A stretch of DNA of 64,000 bases from Oceanobacillus polygoni (GTDB taxonomy: Bacteria; Bacillota; Bacilli; Bacillales; Amphibacillaceae), in NCBI RefSeq assembly GCF_008304605.1, contig NZ_PIJY01000026.1, positions 1 through 64,000 of the forward strand, given 5' to 3'. The position numbers and the translations under genes are program-made. Below, one piece after another: positions 41,370-49,329 of this stretch. The stretch's first letter is position 1, and the number at the start of each line of letters is the position of its first letter. Under the pieces are notes generated by a model that had not been told where the DNA came from, did not search any database, and saw only the letters and a list, made by a program, of their open reading frames with translations.

Positions 41370-42149
41370 CTACTTCAACAGACCAACCAACTGCAGTCCG
41401 TGTAAAATTCCATCTTCGCCTACATCTTTCGTAACGTATTTAGCAGCTTTTTTAGCTAAATCATGTCCATTGCCCATTGCAACGCTATTGTGAACATACG
41501 TCAGCATCTCAACATCGTTTAACCCATCACCAAATGCATAAACATGCTCAGGGGAAACTCCTAAATGCTTTACTAGATTTTCGATGCCCTTCGCTTTTGA
41601 CCCGCCTAATGGCAAAACGTCTACAGAATATTGATGCCAGCGGACAAAATCGAGTTGATCCACTGCCTCTTTGTATACTGCTTCATGCTCATCCTTACAA
41701 AAAAGCAACGTTTGGTAGATCTCATTATTTTCATAGAAACTCGGGTCAAAGCCTACTTTATTATTCACTTTCAACGTATCAATTGCTTCAGCCAATTCAG
41801 CATGGTCTTCCACATTTGAATACCAGCCTTCATGATCCATGTAGATCAGCGGATGTTCCTGCTTCCCGGCATGAGCAGTTAATTGCTCCAGCAAGTCTCG
41901 TTTGATTGGATTTTTGAAAACAACTTCTTCGTCCCGAACGACATATTGCCCGTTAAAACTTATAAATGTGTTGATATTTAACTCTTCGCGCAGGTCTTTA
42001 AAGTTAAACGGCGAACGCCCTGTTGCAATTGCAATTTCATGTCCTTCTTCCTGCAGTCCTTGAATAGCTTGCTTTGTTGAAGCAGGAAGTAGTTTCTCAT
42101 CATCATACAGTGTTCCATCTATATCAAAAATAATTAACTTTTTTTGCAT
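41370..42149 (-). CDS. Cof-type HAD phosphatase
   Basis: 259 residues. LIIFDIDGTLYDDEKLL (motif I, nucleophile and acid/base Asp), IAIATGRSPFNF (motif II Thr), KAKGIENLVKHLG (motif III Lys) and VYAFGDGLNDVEMLTYVHNS (motif IV acids); a C2-type cap lies between motifs II and III. Dephosphorylates sugar phosphates, FMN or similar metabolites. ATG 42149 follows AGAGG; the 21 open codons upstream have no ribosome site. Monocistronic. Confidence 0.92.
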   Translation of the reverse strand: MQKKLIIFDIDGTLYDDEKLLPASTKQAIQGLQEEGHEIAIATGRSPFNFKDLREELNINTFISFNGQYVVRDEEVVFKNPIKRDLLEQLTAHAGKQEHPLIYMDHEGWYSNVEDHAELAEAIDTLKVNNKVGFDPSFYENNEIYQTLLFCKDEHEAVYKEAVDQLDFVRWHQYSVDVLPLGGSKAKGIENLVKHLGVSPEHVYAFGDGLNDVEMLTYVHNSVAMGNGHDLAKKAAKYVTKDVGEDGILHGLQLVGLLK

Positions 42150-42370
42150 GTTGATACCTCTTTCTATGGTATTTCTATTGTTTAGCTTACGGGAAATGGT
42201 GGGGGAATGCAATTGATTCGGTTGAGGAAATGGTAGGAAACTATAATTTTCTAATTATTATAAAAATAGACAGTCGACCTTCCTTTCCTGCTGAAATCTT
42301 ATCCTTAATTCCCCTTCCGTCATCGGCCTTTTATGGAGTAAAGTACCTTTATCCTTAGCCTACTTAAACG

Positions 42371-42398
42371 AAAAATGAGACGCATTAAAAACGTCCCA
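42371..42398 (-). terminator. Terminator of licR
   Basis: Minus-strand GGGACG-loop-CGTCTC hairpin followed by ATTTTTC, directly after the stop codon. Confidence 0.75.
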
Positions 42399-44321
42399 TT
42401 ACTGCAAACTCCCAACAAACTCTTTATAATTCCTTGCTTTAATCAACCTTTCAACGATTGTACTACTATCAATTATCTCCCCAAGCATTTCGTACATTGC
42501 CTGCAGGTCTTCTTGAGAATTTCTTTTAACACATAGGAGGCAAATAAATTGCACAGGTTTATCCATCCATTTTATTGGCTTTTCTAAGGTACATATAGTT
42601 AGAAAAGTTTTTTCCGTCTTAGGTGTTATGGGATGTGGTATTGCTACTAAATTGCCATATGAAGTTGGTGCCACTTTTTCTCTTTCATAAACTGCTTCTA
42701 AAAACGTCTCGTCTACTATTCCTCTTTTAAACAATTCATCATTTAGAAAACTCAAAACCTCATCCATCGTTTGATATTTTTTCCGAAGAAACATTAGCTC
42801 CTCACTAAAATAAGTATTCATAGAGTGAGCCTGCTCCACGACAAATCGTCCAATCTTTCTTAAATCACTATCACCTAAAATAGCATTAACTTGAATAACC
42901 GGTACTGGGATATTATCTTGAATTGGAATCGAACTGACAATAAAATCTATATCATTCAAATTGTACTCACGTAATTTATAATATTCCGTTGTTCCAACAA
43001 CATCCAAATCCTTACCAAATTGATTTTTCAATTTATAATAAATTAGTTGCGCTGTTCCAAAGCCAGATGCACAGACGATTAAACAGCGTTTTGGTCCACT
43101 TTTCAGCTTCCTTCTTTCAATCGCTGCTCCTATATGAAGCGCAATATAGCCAACTTCGGGTTCGTCTATTTCAGTTCCTGTTTCTTTGCCAATTATTATT
43201 CCGGCATAAATAGCTGCTTCAAATGCCAATGGATAATTCTTTTTAATATCTTCCAGCATCGGATTACGGATATTCATGCCATACTTATACCGATTAACAG
43301 CCGGCTTCAAATGAAGACTCAATCCAAGAATTAACTCCTTATCATCATTAATTCCAAGGTTTAATTCCTGCTCGATTTTATCCAACGCCAATGTCACAAG
43401 ATGAAGTATATCCTCATCAATTACCTCTTCCACGGCATCATTTGCCTGCGAAAGCATTTTTGTCCCAAGTAAATGTATTGCAATATAAGCTACCTCCAAT
43501 TGTGGAAATTCAACCTGGCACTTCTCTTCTATCTCATTTACGATTTCCTGAGCCACTTGATATTCTTTTTGTTTCAAAATATCCTGTAAATCCATATGGT
43601 ATAATTTCACATGATTACCACTTTTTATCCGCTTATAAGCGATGGCAATATGAACAAGTAAGTTATTTAAAGCTATGTCTGATAAAGTGATGCAATGGGA
43701 GTTAATTTGCTTGATGATAATCTTCAAAAAAACATCGAGTGCTTTCTGATCAAAGGAGGCTAAATATGAATCCATCAATTGCTCTCCAATATCTTCATCC
43801 CAATCAAAAATATATTCAGCCATACAAAAACGAAGCTTCATTTCATTCCCTTTTACTTTCAAACCATAATTTGGACGCACTTCTAAGTTAAGATCATATT
43901 TAGACAATATTTCTCTTACTTGCTTTAAATCATTTTGAATAGTAGACCTGCTAATATACATCTCATCTGCTAAATCATCTAACTTAATATAATTTTTATG
44001 AAGCAGAAGTCGTATGATGATATATTTCGTTCTTTCTTCAGGTGTATTTGGAACAAACTCTTTCATTGACTGATCATCACTTGATATTTCTGTTAAAAAG
44101 TCCCGAAAAAGTTGTTCATCCATAATTTTCAGCTGATATCCCTTCGCCATTAATGACTCAATCATAGCTCCGTTTCCCTCTAGTAACGTACAAAGGTTTT
44201 TAATATCTTCTCTTGTGGTTCGTACCGTTACCTGGGTAATAGAAGCTAAGTAGGTACCTGTAATAGGGGCCTCAACTGCAATTAATTCTCGTAATATCAT
44301 TTTCATTCTATATTCTAGCAT
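42399..44321 (-). CDS. licR: LicR-type transcriptional activator (HTH, two PRDs, EIIB and EIIA domains)
   Basis: 640 residues, the length of B. subtilis LicR. Two N-terminal HTH domains (about 1-80 and 85-165; the second has DDLADEMYISRSTIQNDLKQ), PRD1 (LLVHIAIAYKRIKSG, VAYIAIHLLG), PRD2 (LSLHLKPAVNRYKYG, VGYIALHIGAA), an EIIB-like domain with CLIVCASGFGTAQL (Cys) and an EIIA domain with VAIPHPITPKTEK (phospho-His). PTS phosphorylation should set its activity according to substrate and carbon status. It follows the GH1 gene in the same direction after a terminator-like hairpin, so it may have its own promoter. Controls the lic-type operon upstream. Confidence 0.93.
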   Translation of the reverse strand: MLEYRMKMILRELIAVEAPITGTYLASITQVTVRTTREDIKNLCTLLEGNGAMIESLMAKGYQLKIMDEQLFRDFLTEISSDDQSMKEFVPNTPEERTKYIIIRLLLHKNYIKLDDLADEMYISRSTIQNDLKQVREILSKYDLNLEVRPNYGLKVKGNEMKLRFCMAEYIFDWDEDIGEQLMDSYLASFDQKALDVFLKIIIKQINSHCITLSDIALNNLLVHIAIAYKRIKSGNHVKLYHMDLQDILKQKEYQVAQEIVNEIEEKCQVEFPQLEVAYIAIHLLGTKMLSQANDAVEEVIDEDILHLVTLALDKIEQELNLGINDDKELILGLSLHLKPAVNRYKYGMNIRNPMLEDIKKNYPLAFEAAIYAGIIIGKETGTEIDEPEVGYIALHIGAAIERRKLKSGPKRCLIVCASGFGTAQLIYYKLKNQFGKDLDVVGTTEYYKLREYNLNDIDFIVSSIPIQDNIPVPVIQVNAILGDSDLRKIGRFVVEQAHSMNTYFSEELMFLRKKYQTMDEVLSFLNDELFKRGIVDETFLEAVYEREKVAPTSYGNLVAIPHPITPKTEKTFLTICTLEKPIKWMDKPVQFICLLCVKRNSQEDLQAMYEMLGEIIDSSTIVERLIKARNYKEFVGSLQ

Positions 44322-44408
44322 CTTTTTATTCCACCTACTTTCGGTGTAACAATTACTATTAACACGAACCTTTTATACCTAATTTTGCCCTCTATATTTA
44401 TTTTAACT

Positions 44409-44446
44409 ATAAAAGGCTCTGATACCTATGCAGAACCAGAACCTTT
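44409..44446 (-). terminator. Terminator of the lic PTS operon
   Basis: Minus-strand AAAGGTTCTG...CAGAGCCTTT with one G-T pair, followed by TATAG. Ends the GH1 transcript before licR. Confidence 0.6.
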
Positions 44447-44571
44447 CACAAAAAATACTATTATAATAGAGCTGCCTATAATTCCGCTCATTTTTATAAA
44501 CTTCCTCTAAACCGCACAATTATTTTATTAGTTGTTCCTTATTATGCAAAAGGAAAACTATCTAATTCTTA

Positions 44572-45960
44572 TTAGAACCCGTTTTGCTCGGATACCTCTT
44601 TGATCCAGTGTGCACTTTTCTTCGGTTTGCGCTCTTTTGTCTTTACATCGACTGAGAAGAATCCATATCGATTTTTGTAGGCGTTCATCCAGGACCAGTT
44701 GTCCATAAACGTCCATAGGTGATAGCCTTTTGCGTTACAGCCTTCCTGAATTGCTTTGTGCAGCCACGTTAGATGTTCCCGGATAAAGTCAATTCGGTAG
44801 TCGTCTTGGATTTCCCCGTCTTCTAGGAACCGTTCTTCATCCTGAACTCCCATACCATTTTCCGAGATAAAGGATTCAATGTTGCCATAGTTTTCTTTTA
44901 GATTAATCATAATGTCATAGATGCCTTTTTCATAGATTTCCCAACCGCGATATGGATTCATTTTACGTCCAGGCATTTCATAATTATCGAAGAACCAATC
45001 TGGCATGAAAGGTCCATATGGATTTGGCAAATGTTCTTTTGCTTTAACACGGCGTGGTTGATAATAATTAACACCTAGAATATCAGCAGTGTTTGCTTTA
45101 ATTAGCTCGCGATCTCCATTTTCTGTCATAGGTAATTGACCGTGTTCACGCAAAATTTCGATTAACTCTTCAGGGTACTCTCCTAAGACTGCTGGATCCA
45201 AGAAACTACGGTTAAAGAATAAATCCGCAATTCGAGATGCTTTTAAGTCAGCGGAGTTTTGGCTACGCGGATAAGATGGCGTCAGATTTAAAATGATACC
45301 AATTTTCCCCTCGTTAATATCAAATGTACGGAAAACCTCCACCGCTTTTGCATGAGCAACCATTGTATGATAAGCAACTTGTACCGCACGTCTTCCGTCG
45401 ACTACATTTGGATAATGGAAATCATATAGATAGCCGCCTTCTACCGGTACAATTGGCTCGTTGAATGTAAACCATTTTGAAACACGATCACCAAACAGGC
45501 GGAAAGCTTCTTTGGCATATGCTGCATATTCATCAACGACAGACCTGCTTTCCCAGCCACCTTCTTCTTGTAACTCGAATGGCATATCAAAATGGTATAG
45601 GTTTACAAAAGGCTCAATCCCATTAGCAAGTAGTTCATCAATTATATTATTGTAGAACTTCACAGCCTCTTGATTTACCTTACCACGTCCACCAGGGATT
45701 AGGCGAGACCAAGAGATTGATAGACGGAATGTATTGTGACCAATCTCCTTCATTAATTGGATATCTTCTTTATAACGGTAATAAAAGTCAGATGTGGATT
45801 CTGGACCTACACCTTCAAAAAAACGATTTGGTTCGACTTCGTACCAATGGTCCCAGATATTTTTTCCCTTTCCTCCTTCATTGGCTGCTCCCTCCATTTG
45901 CGTTGCCGATGTTGCACTTCCCCACCAAAATCCTTCTGGAAATTTATATTGAACTGACAT
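44572..45960 (-). CDS. 6-phospho-beta-glucosidase, GH1
   Basis: 462 residues, full-length GH1. YKFPEGFWWGSATSATQMEG at the start, WFTFNEPIVPVEGGYL (acid/base in NEP), ILGVNYYQPRRV and ESFISENGMGVQDEE (nucleophile in ENG). Splits phosphorylated cello-oligosaccharides or beta-glucosides imported by the PTS encoded just upstream. ATG 45960 follows GAGGAGG; the 13 codons before it lie inside the EIIA gene. In B. subtilis the lic operon has a GH4 enzyme (LicH) at this place; here a GH1 takes its role. Confidence 0.93.
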   Translation of the reverse strand: MSVQYKFPEGFWWGSATSATQMEGAANEGGKGKNIWDHWYEVEPNRFFEGVGPESTSDFYYRYKEDIQLMKEIGHNTFRLSISWSRLIPGGRGKVNQEAVKFYNNIIDELLANGIEPFVNLYHFDMPFELQEEGGWESRSVVDEYAAYAKEAFRLFGDRVSKWFTFNEPIVPVEGGYLYDFHYPNVVDGRRAVQVAYHTMVAHAKAVEVFRTFDINEGKIGIILNLTPSYPRSQNSADLKASRIADLFFNRSFLDPAVLGEYPEELIEILREHGQLPMTENGDRELIKANTADILGVNYYQPRRVKAKEHLPNPYGPFMPDWFFDNYEMPGRKMNPYRGWEIYEKGIYDIMINLKENYGNIESFISENGMGVQDEERFLEDGEIQDDYRIDFIREHLTWLHKAIQEGCNAKGYHLWTFMDNWSWMNAYKNRYGFFSVDVKTKERKPKKSAHWIKEVSEQNGF

Positions 45961-45976
45961 TTCATATACCTCCTCA

Positions 45977-46282
45977 TTATTTGCTGCGATAAAGTTCAAT
46001 AAATTCTACTGCCAAATCACGAACAGTCATGGCGTTCATTAAATGATCCTGTGAATGAATTAAAATAACATTCACATTTACCCCTTCACCACTAGCTTCT
46101 TCTTGTAATAGCTTAGTCTGGAAACCATGTGCCTTTGTTAGCTCTTCACCCGCTTCTACTATTTTTCGATCAGCCTCTTCAAAATTCCCCTCTTTCGCAT
46201 CTTGGATAGCCTCCATTGCACTAGAACGTCCATTTCCTGCATATAAAATAATTTGAAATGCAATTTCTGTTATGTTGTCCAT
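45977..46282 (-). CDS. licA: PTS EIIA, lactose/cellobiose family
   Basis: 101 residues, all-helical. FQIILYAGNGRSSAMEAIQD is the conserved start and VILIHSQDHLMNAMTVRDLA holds the phospho-His (second His of IHSQDH) and following signature. Receives phosphate from HPr and passes it to LicB. Ends 16 bp before the GH1 start; ATG follows AGGTGAAGGGG. Confidence 0.93.
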   Translation of the reverse strand: MDNITEIAFQIILYAGNGRSSAMEAIQDAKEGNFEEADRKIVEAGEELTKAHGFQTKLLQEEASGEGVNVNVILIHSQDHLMNAMTVRDLAVEFIELYRSK

Positions 46283-46366
46283 TCCCCTTCACCTCTCTAA
46301 GTTGCTAGCTCCATCTATCCCCAAATAGGATGACCCCAATTTTATAAAATGGGGCCACTATTTTAC

Positions 46367-47650
46367 CTACTTACTCCCGCTTTTCTCTTTCTCATAATAG
46401 TTTTTATCCAGAATTTTCAAGAACGGCCACCAGATCACCATAACAACCATTAAATTAAATGCCTGCAGTACTGCACCTTGCCACGCATTACCTGTTGCTA
46501 AAAATCCACTTATCAGCGGCGGCGTAGTCCACGGGACAATAATTCCAGCTGGCTTCGGTACTATTCCAGTTGACATCGCAATATACGTAATAATCGTTAT
46601 AACCACTGGAGCGATAATCCAAGGAATCAGGACTAATGGGTTCATAACAATCGGCAATCCAAAGATAATTGGCTCGTTTACGTTGAATATGCCCGCTGGC
46701 GCACCGAGCTTCCCTAGCTCTTTTAACTGCCTGCTTCTGCCTATCATAAAGATAAGAATGATAACCGCTAACGTCATACCAGTTCCACCCATACCAACTA
46801 AGAAAGTATCAATAAACTGTTTTGTTACAACGTTTGGCAACTCAAGACCTGCTTGGAATGCTTGTAAATTTTCATCGTTTAAGGTGTACCAAATTGGATC
46901 AAATACAGAGTTTACGATAATCTGACCATGTAATCCAAAGAACCAGAAAACTTGAATTAAAAGTACTGCAATAATAGTTGCTGGCAAACCACTACCTAGA
47001 GTAGTCAATGGCTGTTGAATAATGGTATATATAAAGTTCTGTATGGTTTCAAATGGTGTATAGCTGAAAATAATACGAATTATTAAAAAGAATGATAACG
47101 TTAACGTGATTGGAATTAATGCACTAAATGATTTAGAAACTGCATCCGGAACGCCTGGTGGCATTTTGATTGTCCAATTTTTCTGAGTAAAGAACCGGTA
47201 TAGCTCAGCCGAAACAAACGCCGTAATGATTCCTAAGAACATACCTTGTGCACCTAAGCTTACTGTTGGAATAACACCTGCTACTCCCTCAAGAACTTGC
47301 GGTGTTAAGATTAAGAACGAAGCTAAAGCAGCTGCTCCACCATAAATAGCCTCCAAACCATATTGCTCAGTTAGCTTATATCCGATACCAATTATGACGA
47401 ACAAGCCCATAATACTTAAGGTTGCGGCTGAAGCTGGCCCTAATGCAGTTTGATACGTTGCAAATGCCTCTTCACCAATTAGCTTATCTAAGAATGGCAG
47501 GTTTGCTAAAACAACGAATATTGAACCAAAAATAATTAATGGTAATGAAACCATGAAACCATCACGCAAAGCCGTCAAATATTTGTTATTATTTAGCTTG
47601 TCTGCAATTGGTAATAGAATATTTTCCAAGACCTCCATAAACCTGTTCAT
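46367..47650 (-). CDS. licC: PTS EIIC, cellobiose/lichenan type
   Basis: 427 residues with eight to ten membrane segments. NNKYLTALRDGFMVSLPLII is the N-terminal signature; KMPPGVPDAVSKSFSALIPI, FWFFGLHGQIIVNSVFDPIW and FNVNEPIIFGLPIVMNPLVL (the NEPI...G substrate-binding motif) are typical of LicC/CelB. Imports cellobiose or lichenan oligosaccharides with phosphorylation. Between licB and licA on the same strand. Confidence 0.94.
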   Translation of the reverse strand: MNRFMEVLENILLPIADKLNNNKYLTALRDGFMVSLPLIIFGSIFVVLANLPFLDKLIGEEAFATYQTALGPASAATLSIMGLFVIIGIGYKLTEQYGLEAIYGGAAALASFLILTPQVLEGVAGVIPTVSLGAQGMFLGIITAFVSAELYRFFTQKNWTIKMPPGVPDAVSKSFSALIPITLTLSFFLIIRIIFSYTPFETIQNFIYTIIQQPLTTLGSGLPATIIAVLLIQVFWFFGLHGQIIVNSVFDPIWYTLNDENLQAFQAGLELPNVVTKQFIDTFLVGMGGTGMTLAVIILIFMIGRSRQLKELGKLGAPAGIFNVNEPIIFGLPIVMNPLVLIPWIIAPVVITIITYIAMSTGIVPKPAGIIVPWTTPPLISGFLATGNAWQGAVLQAFNLMVVMVIWWPFLKILDKNYYEKEKSGSK

Positions 47651-47673
47651 TTTTTTGCTCCCCCTCTTGGTAA

Positions 47674-47982
47674 TTATTCACCAATTAACTCCAATGCTTT
47701 ATTTAAAACCGCTTCTCCATCTACGCGACCATAAGCCATGGGATCAATAATGTCTAATGGAACTCCAGCTTTCTCTGCAACTACAGAAAATTTCTTCTTC
47801 ATAAATCTCATTTGCGGACCGATTAAAAGAACATCTGCCTTTTCTATTTCACTTGGTGCTTTATCTTGTGCAACAGCCCAAATATTGACTTCAATCCCTT
47901 TAGAAGCAGCTGATTCCTTCATCTTGTTCACTAAAAGACTTGTTGACATTCCTGATGAGCATGCTAATAATATATTTTTCAT
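47674..47982 (-). CDS. licB: PTS EIIB, lactose/cellobiose family
   Basis: 102 residues. NILLACSSGMSTSLLVNKMK contains the phospho-Cys (P-loop-like CSSGMSTS), then DVLLIGPQMRFMKKKFS and DIIDPMAYGRVDGEAVL. First gene of the lic-type operon (B, C, A, GH1). ATG after AGGGGGAA. The region upstream holds a perfect palindrome and two cre-like sites. Confidence 0.95.
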   Translation of the reverse strand: MKNILLACSSGMSTSLLVNKMKESAASKGIEVNIWAVAQDKAPSEIEKADVLLIGPQMRFMKKKFSVVAEKAGVPLDIIDPMAYGRVDGEAVLNKALELIGE

Positions 47983-48041
47983 CTGATAATTCCCCCTGGA
48001 TTATAATGCAATTTGTTTTTGTATCTATATTTATAGTACCG

Positions 48042-48055
48042 CTAAAGCGGTTTCA
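48042..48055 (+). promoter_or_regulatory. cre-like site 1 of the lic operon
   Basis: CTAAAGCGGTTTCA, 12 of 14 positions of the CcpA consensus TGWAANCGNTNWCA, located close to the expected -35/-10 region of licB. Confidence 0.5.
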
Positions 48056-48071
48056 TTAACACGCATTGTTT

Positions 48072-48089
48072 TTCCTCTTTAAAGAGGAA
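48072..48089. promoter_or_regulatory. Palindromic LicR-type operator candidate
   Basis: TTCCTCTTTAAAGAGGAA, a perfect 18-bp palindrome, 90-107 bp upstream of licB and placed between two cre-like sites. Position upstream of the promoter suits an activator such as LicR. Confidence 0.55.
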
Positions 48090-48092
48090 GTT

Positions 48093-48106
48093 ATTAAACG
48101 CTTTCA
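48093..48106 (+). promoter_or_regulatory. cre-like site 2 of the lic operon
   Basis: ATTAAACGCTTTCA, 12 of 14 positions of the CcpA consensus, just upstream of the palindrome. Confidence 0.5.
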
Positions 48107-48157
48107 TTGTTTGAATATTTTATCAGCCAAAAATCGCAATTATTATTCATTAGTAGA

Positions 48158-48190
48158 ATTAAAAACTCCCTACCATCAGTAAGGAGTTTT
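48158..48190 (-). terminator. Terminator of the Gfo/Idh/MocA gene
   Basis: Minus-strand AAAACTCC...GGAGTTTTTAATT hairpin, directly after the stop codon at 48196. Confidence 0.78.
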
Positions 48191-48195
48191 ACCAT

Positions 48196-49119
48196 TTAAC
48201 TTTCAGCTTTAACCAGTAACTCTTCTACAACTAGTTGTGATTTTAATCCCTCTACCCCATCGACGAGAGGTTGTGAGTCGTGGGTAACACATTCCACGAA
48301 ATGTTCAACCGCATCAACAAAACCCTTTTGCTTTAAAATCGTTTCCCAAGAAGGAGATGCTTGGATGGTAAGTTTACCATCTAGATCCGTTTCCATCACA
48401 TTTAAGTTTTTTACTTTAATTAGTGCCCCATCGGTAAGTAACCTTAATTGCTCTAAATTCGTTCCAGCCTTTCGATGCATAGAAAGATTAAAGGAAGTTC
48501 CATTGTCCGCTTCAAAAACATGCTGAGCAAAAACGAGCTGTTCAGCCAAATTAGTTTTTAGCTTTTGATACATCAACTTTAATTCACCACCAGCAAACCA
48601 CCTTATTAAGTCAACGATGTGAATGTAATCATCAAGCATCGTAAAACGATAATTAGCCGGATCGATGCTATTTGTACGGTGTTTCTCAACATAAATTGCA
48701 GCAGGCTCCCCTGCACCTCGCTTCGCTTCCACATACATCGGTGCAAAACGACGATTAAATCCAACCATTAGCTTTCGACGATTTTTTTCACCTAACTCGA
48801 CTAGTTTTTCCGCTTCTTCAACTGTAGCAGCAAGTGGCTTATCCACATAAACATCTTTTCCATTTCTAAGAAGTTCCGATACTAGTTCAAAATGAGATTC
48901 CGTAGAGCTATGAACAAATACCGCATCACTTGCTTGTATTAATGCTGAGATACTATGGAAATCCTGAATTCGATATTGCTGGCAAATTTGTTTTCTTTTT
49001 TTCGCGTTCGGAGAAAAAGCACCGACAAATTGCCACTCCGTTTCTTTCGTTAAAATTGGTAAATAAGCTTTTTGTGCGATACCTCCAAGACCAATCATGG
49101 CAATTCTTGGTTGTTTCAT
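48196..49119 (-). CDS. Gfo/Idh/MocA-family oxidoreductase next to sialic-acid genes
   Basis: 307 residues. RIAMIGLGGIAQKAYLPIL (NAD(P) motif), VHSSTESHFELVSELLRNGK, DVYVDKPLAATVEEAEKLVE (EKP-type motif as DKP) and DDYIHIVDLIRWFAGGE (catalytic D...H). The Rossmann half is complete, the C-terminal half is short. Neighbours are a sialic-acid lyase and an SSS transporter. YjhC/NanOx-type enzymes of this superfamily convert 2,7-anhydro-Neu5Ac to Neu5Ac, so that is a reasonable hypothesis. It has its own cre-like site upstream and terminator downstream, so it is likely transcribed separately. Confidence 0.85.
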   Translation of the reverse strand: MKQPRIAMIGLGGIAQKAYLPILTKETEWQFVGAFSPNAKKRKQICQQYRIQDFHSISALIQASDAVFVHSSTESHFELVSELLRNGKDVYVDKPLAATVEEAEKLVELGEKNRRKLMVGFNRRFAPMYVEAKRGAGEPAAIYVEKHRTNSIDPANYRFTMLDDYIHIVDLIRWFAGGELKLMYQKLKTNLAEQLVFAQHVFEADNGTSFNLSMHRKAGTNLEQLRLLTDGALIKVKNLNVMETDLDGKLTIQASPSWETILKQKGFVDAVEHFVECVTHDSQPLVDGVEGLKSQLVVEELLVKAES

Positions 49120-49151
49120 TTAAACACTCCTCAACTAAGCTATTCTTTTTA

Positions 49152-49165
49152 TTTATGCGCTTTCA
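49152..49165 (+). promoter_or_regulatory. cre-like site upstream of the Gfo/Idh/MocA gene
   Basis: TTTATGCGCTTTCA, 12 of 14 consensus positions, 33-46 bp upstream of the start codon. Confidence 0.4.
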
Positions 49166-49283
49166 TGTTATTTTATATGGAGTAAGAAAACAAGTACTTA
49201 GTAGATGTGAAACATGCTTATTGGAGTTTTTTAAGATTCATGTCGGTGCTTTTAATCCGCCCATAAACAATAGCATTACAAAC

Positions 49284-49320
49284 AAAAAAACGAGTAATCA
49301 CTTCTATCTGTGATTACTCG
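49284..49320 (-). terminator. Terminator of the SSS transporter gene
   Basis: Minus-strand CGAGTAATCAC...GTGATTACTCG hairpin followed by seven T, nine bases after the stop codon. Confidence 0.92.
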
Positions 49321-49329
49321 ATAATTACT

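Noticed and set aside
44322-44571. LicT/BglG-type RNA antiterminator (RAT) near the lic genes
   Set aside because: The regulator is a DNA-binding LicR type and the hairpin lacks the RAT core; it behaves as a plain terminator.
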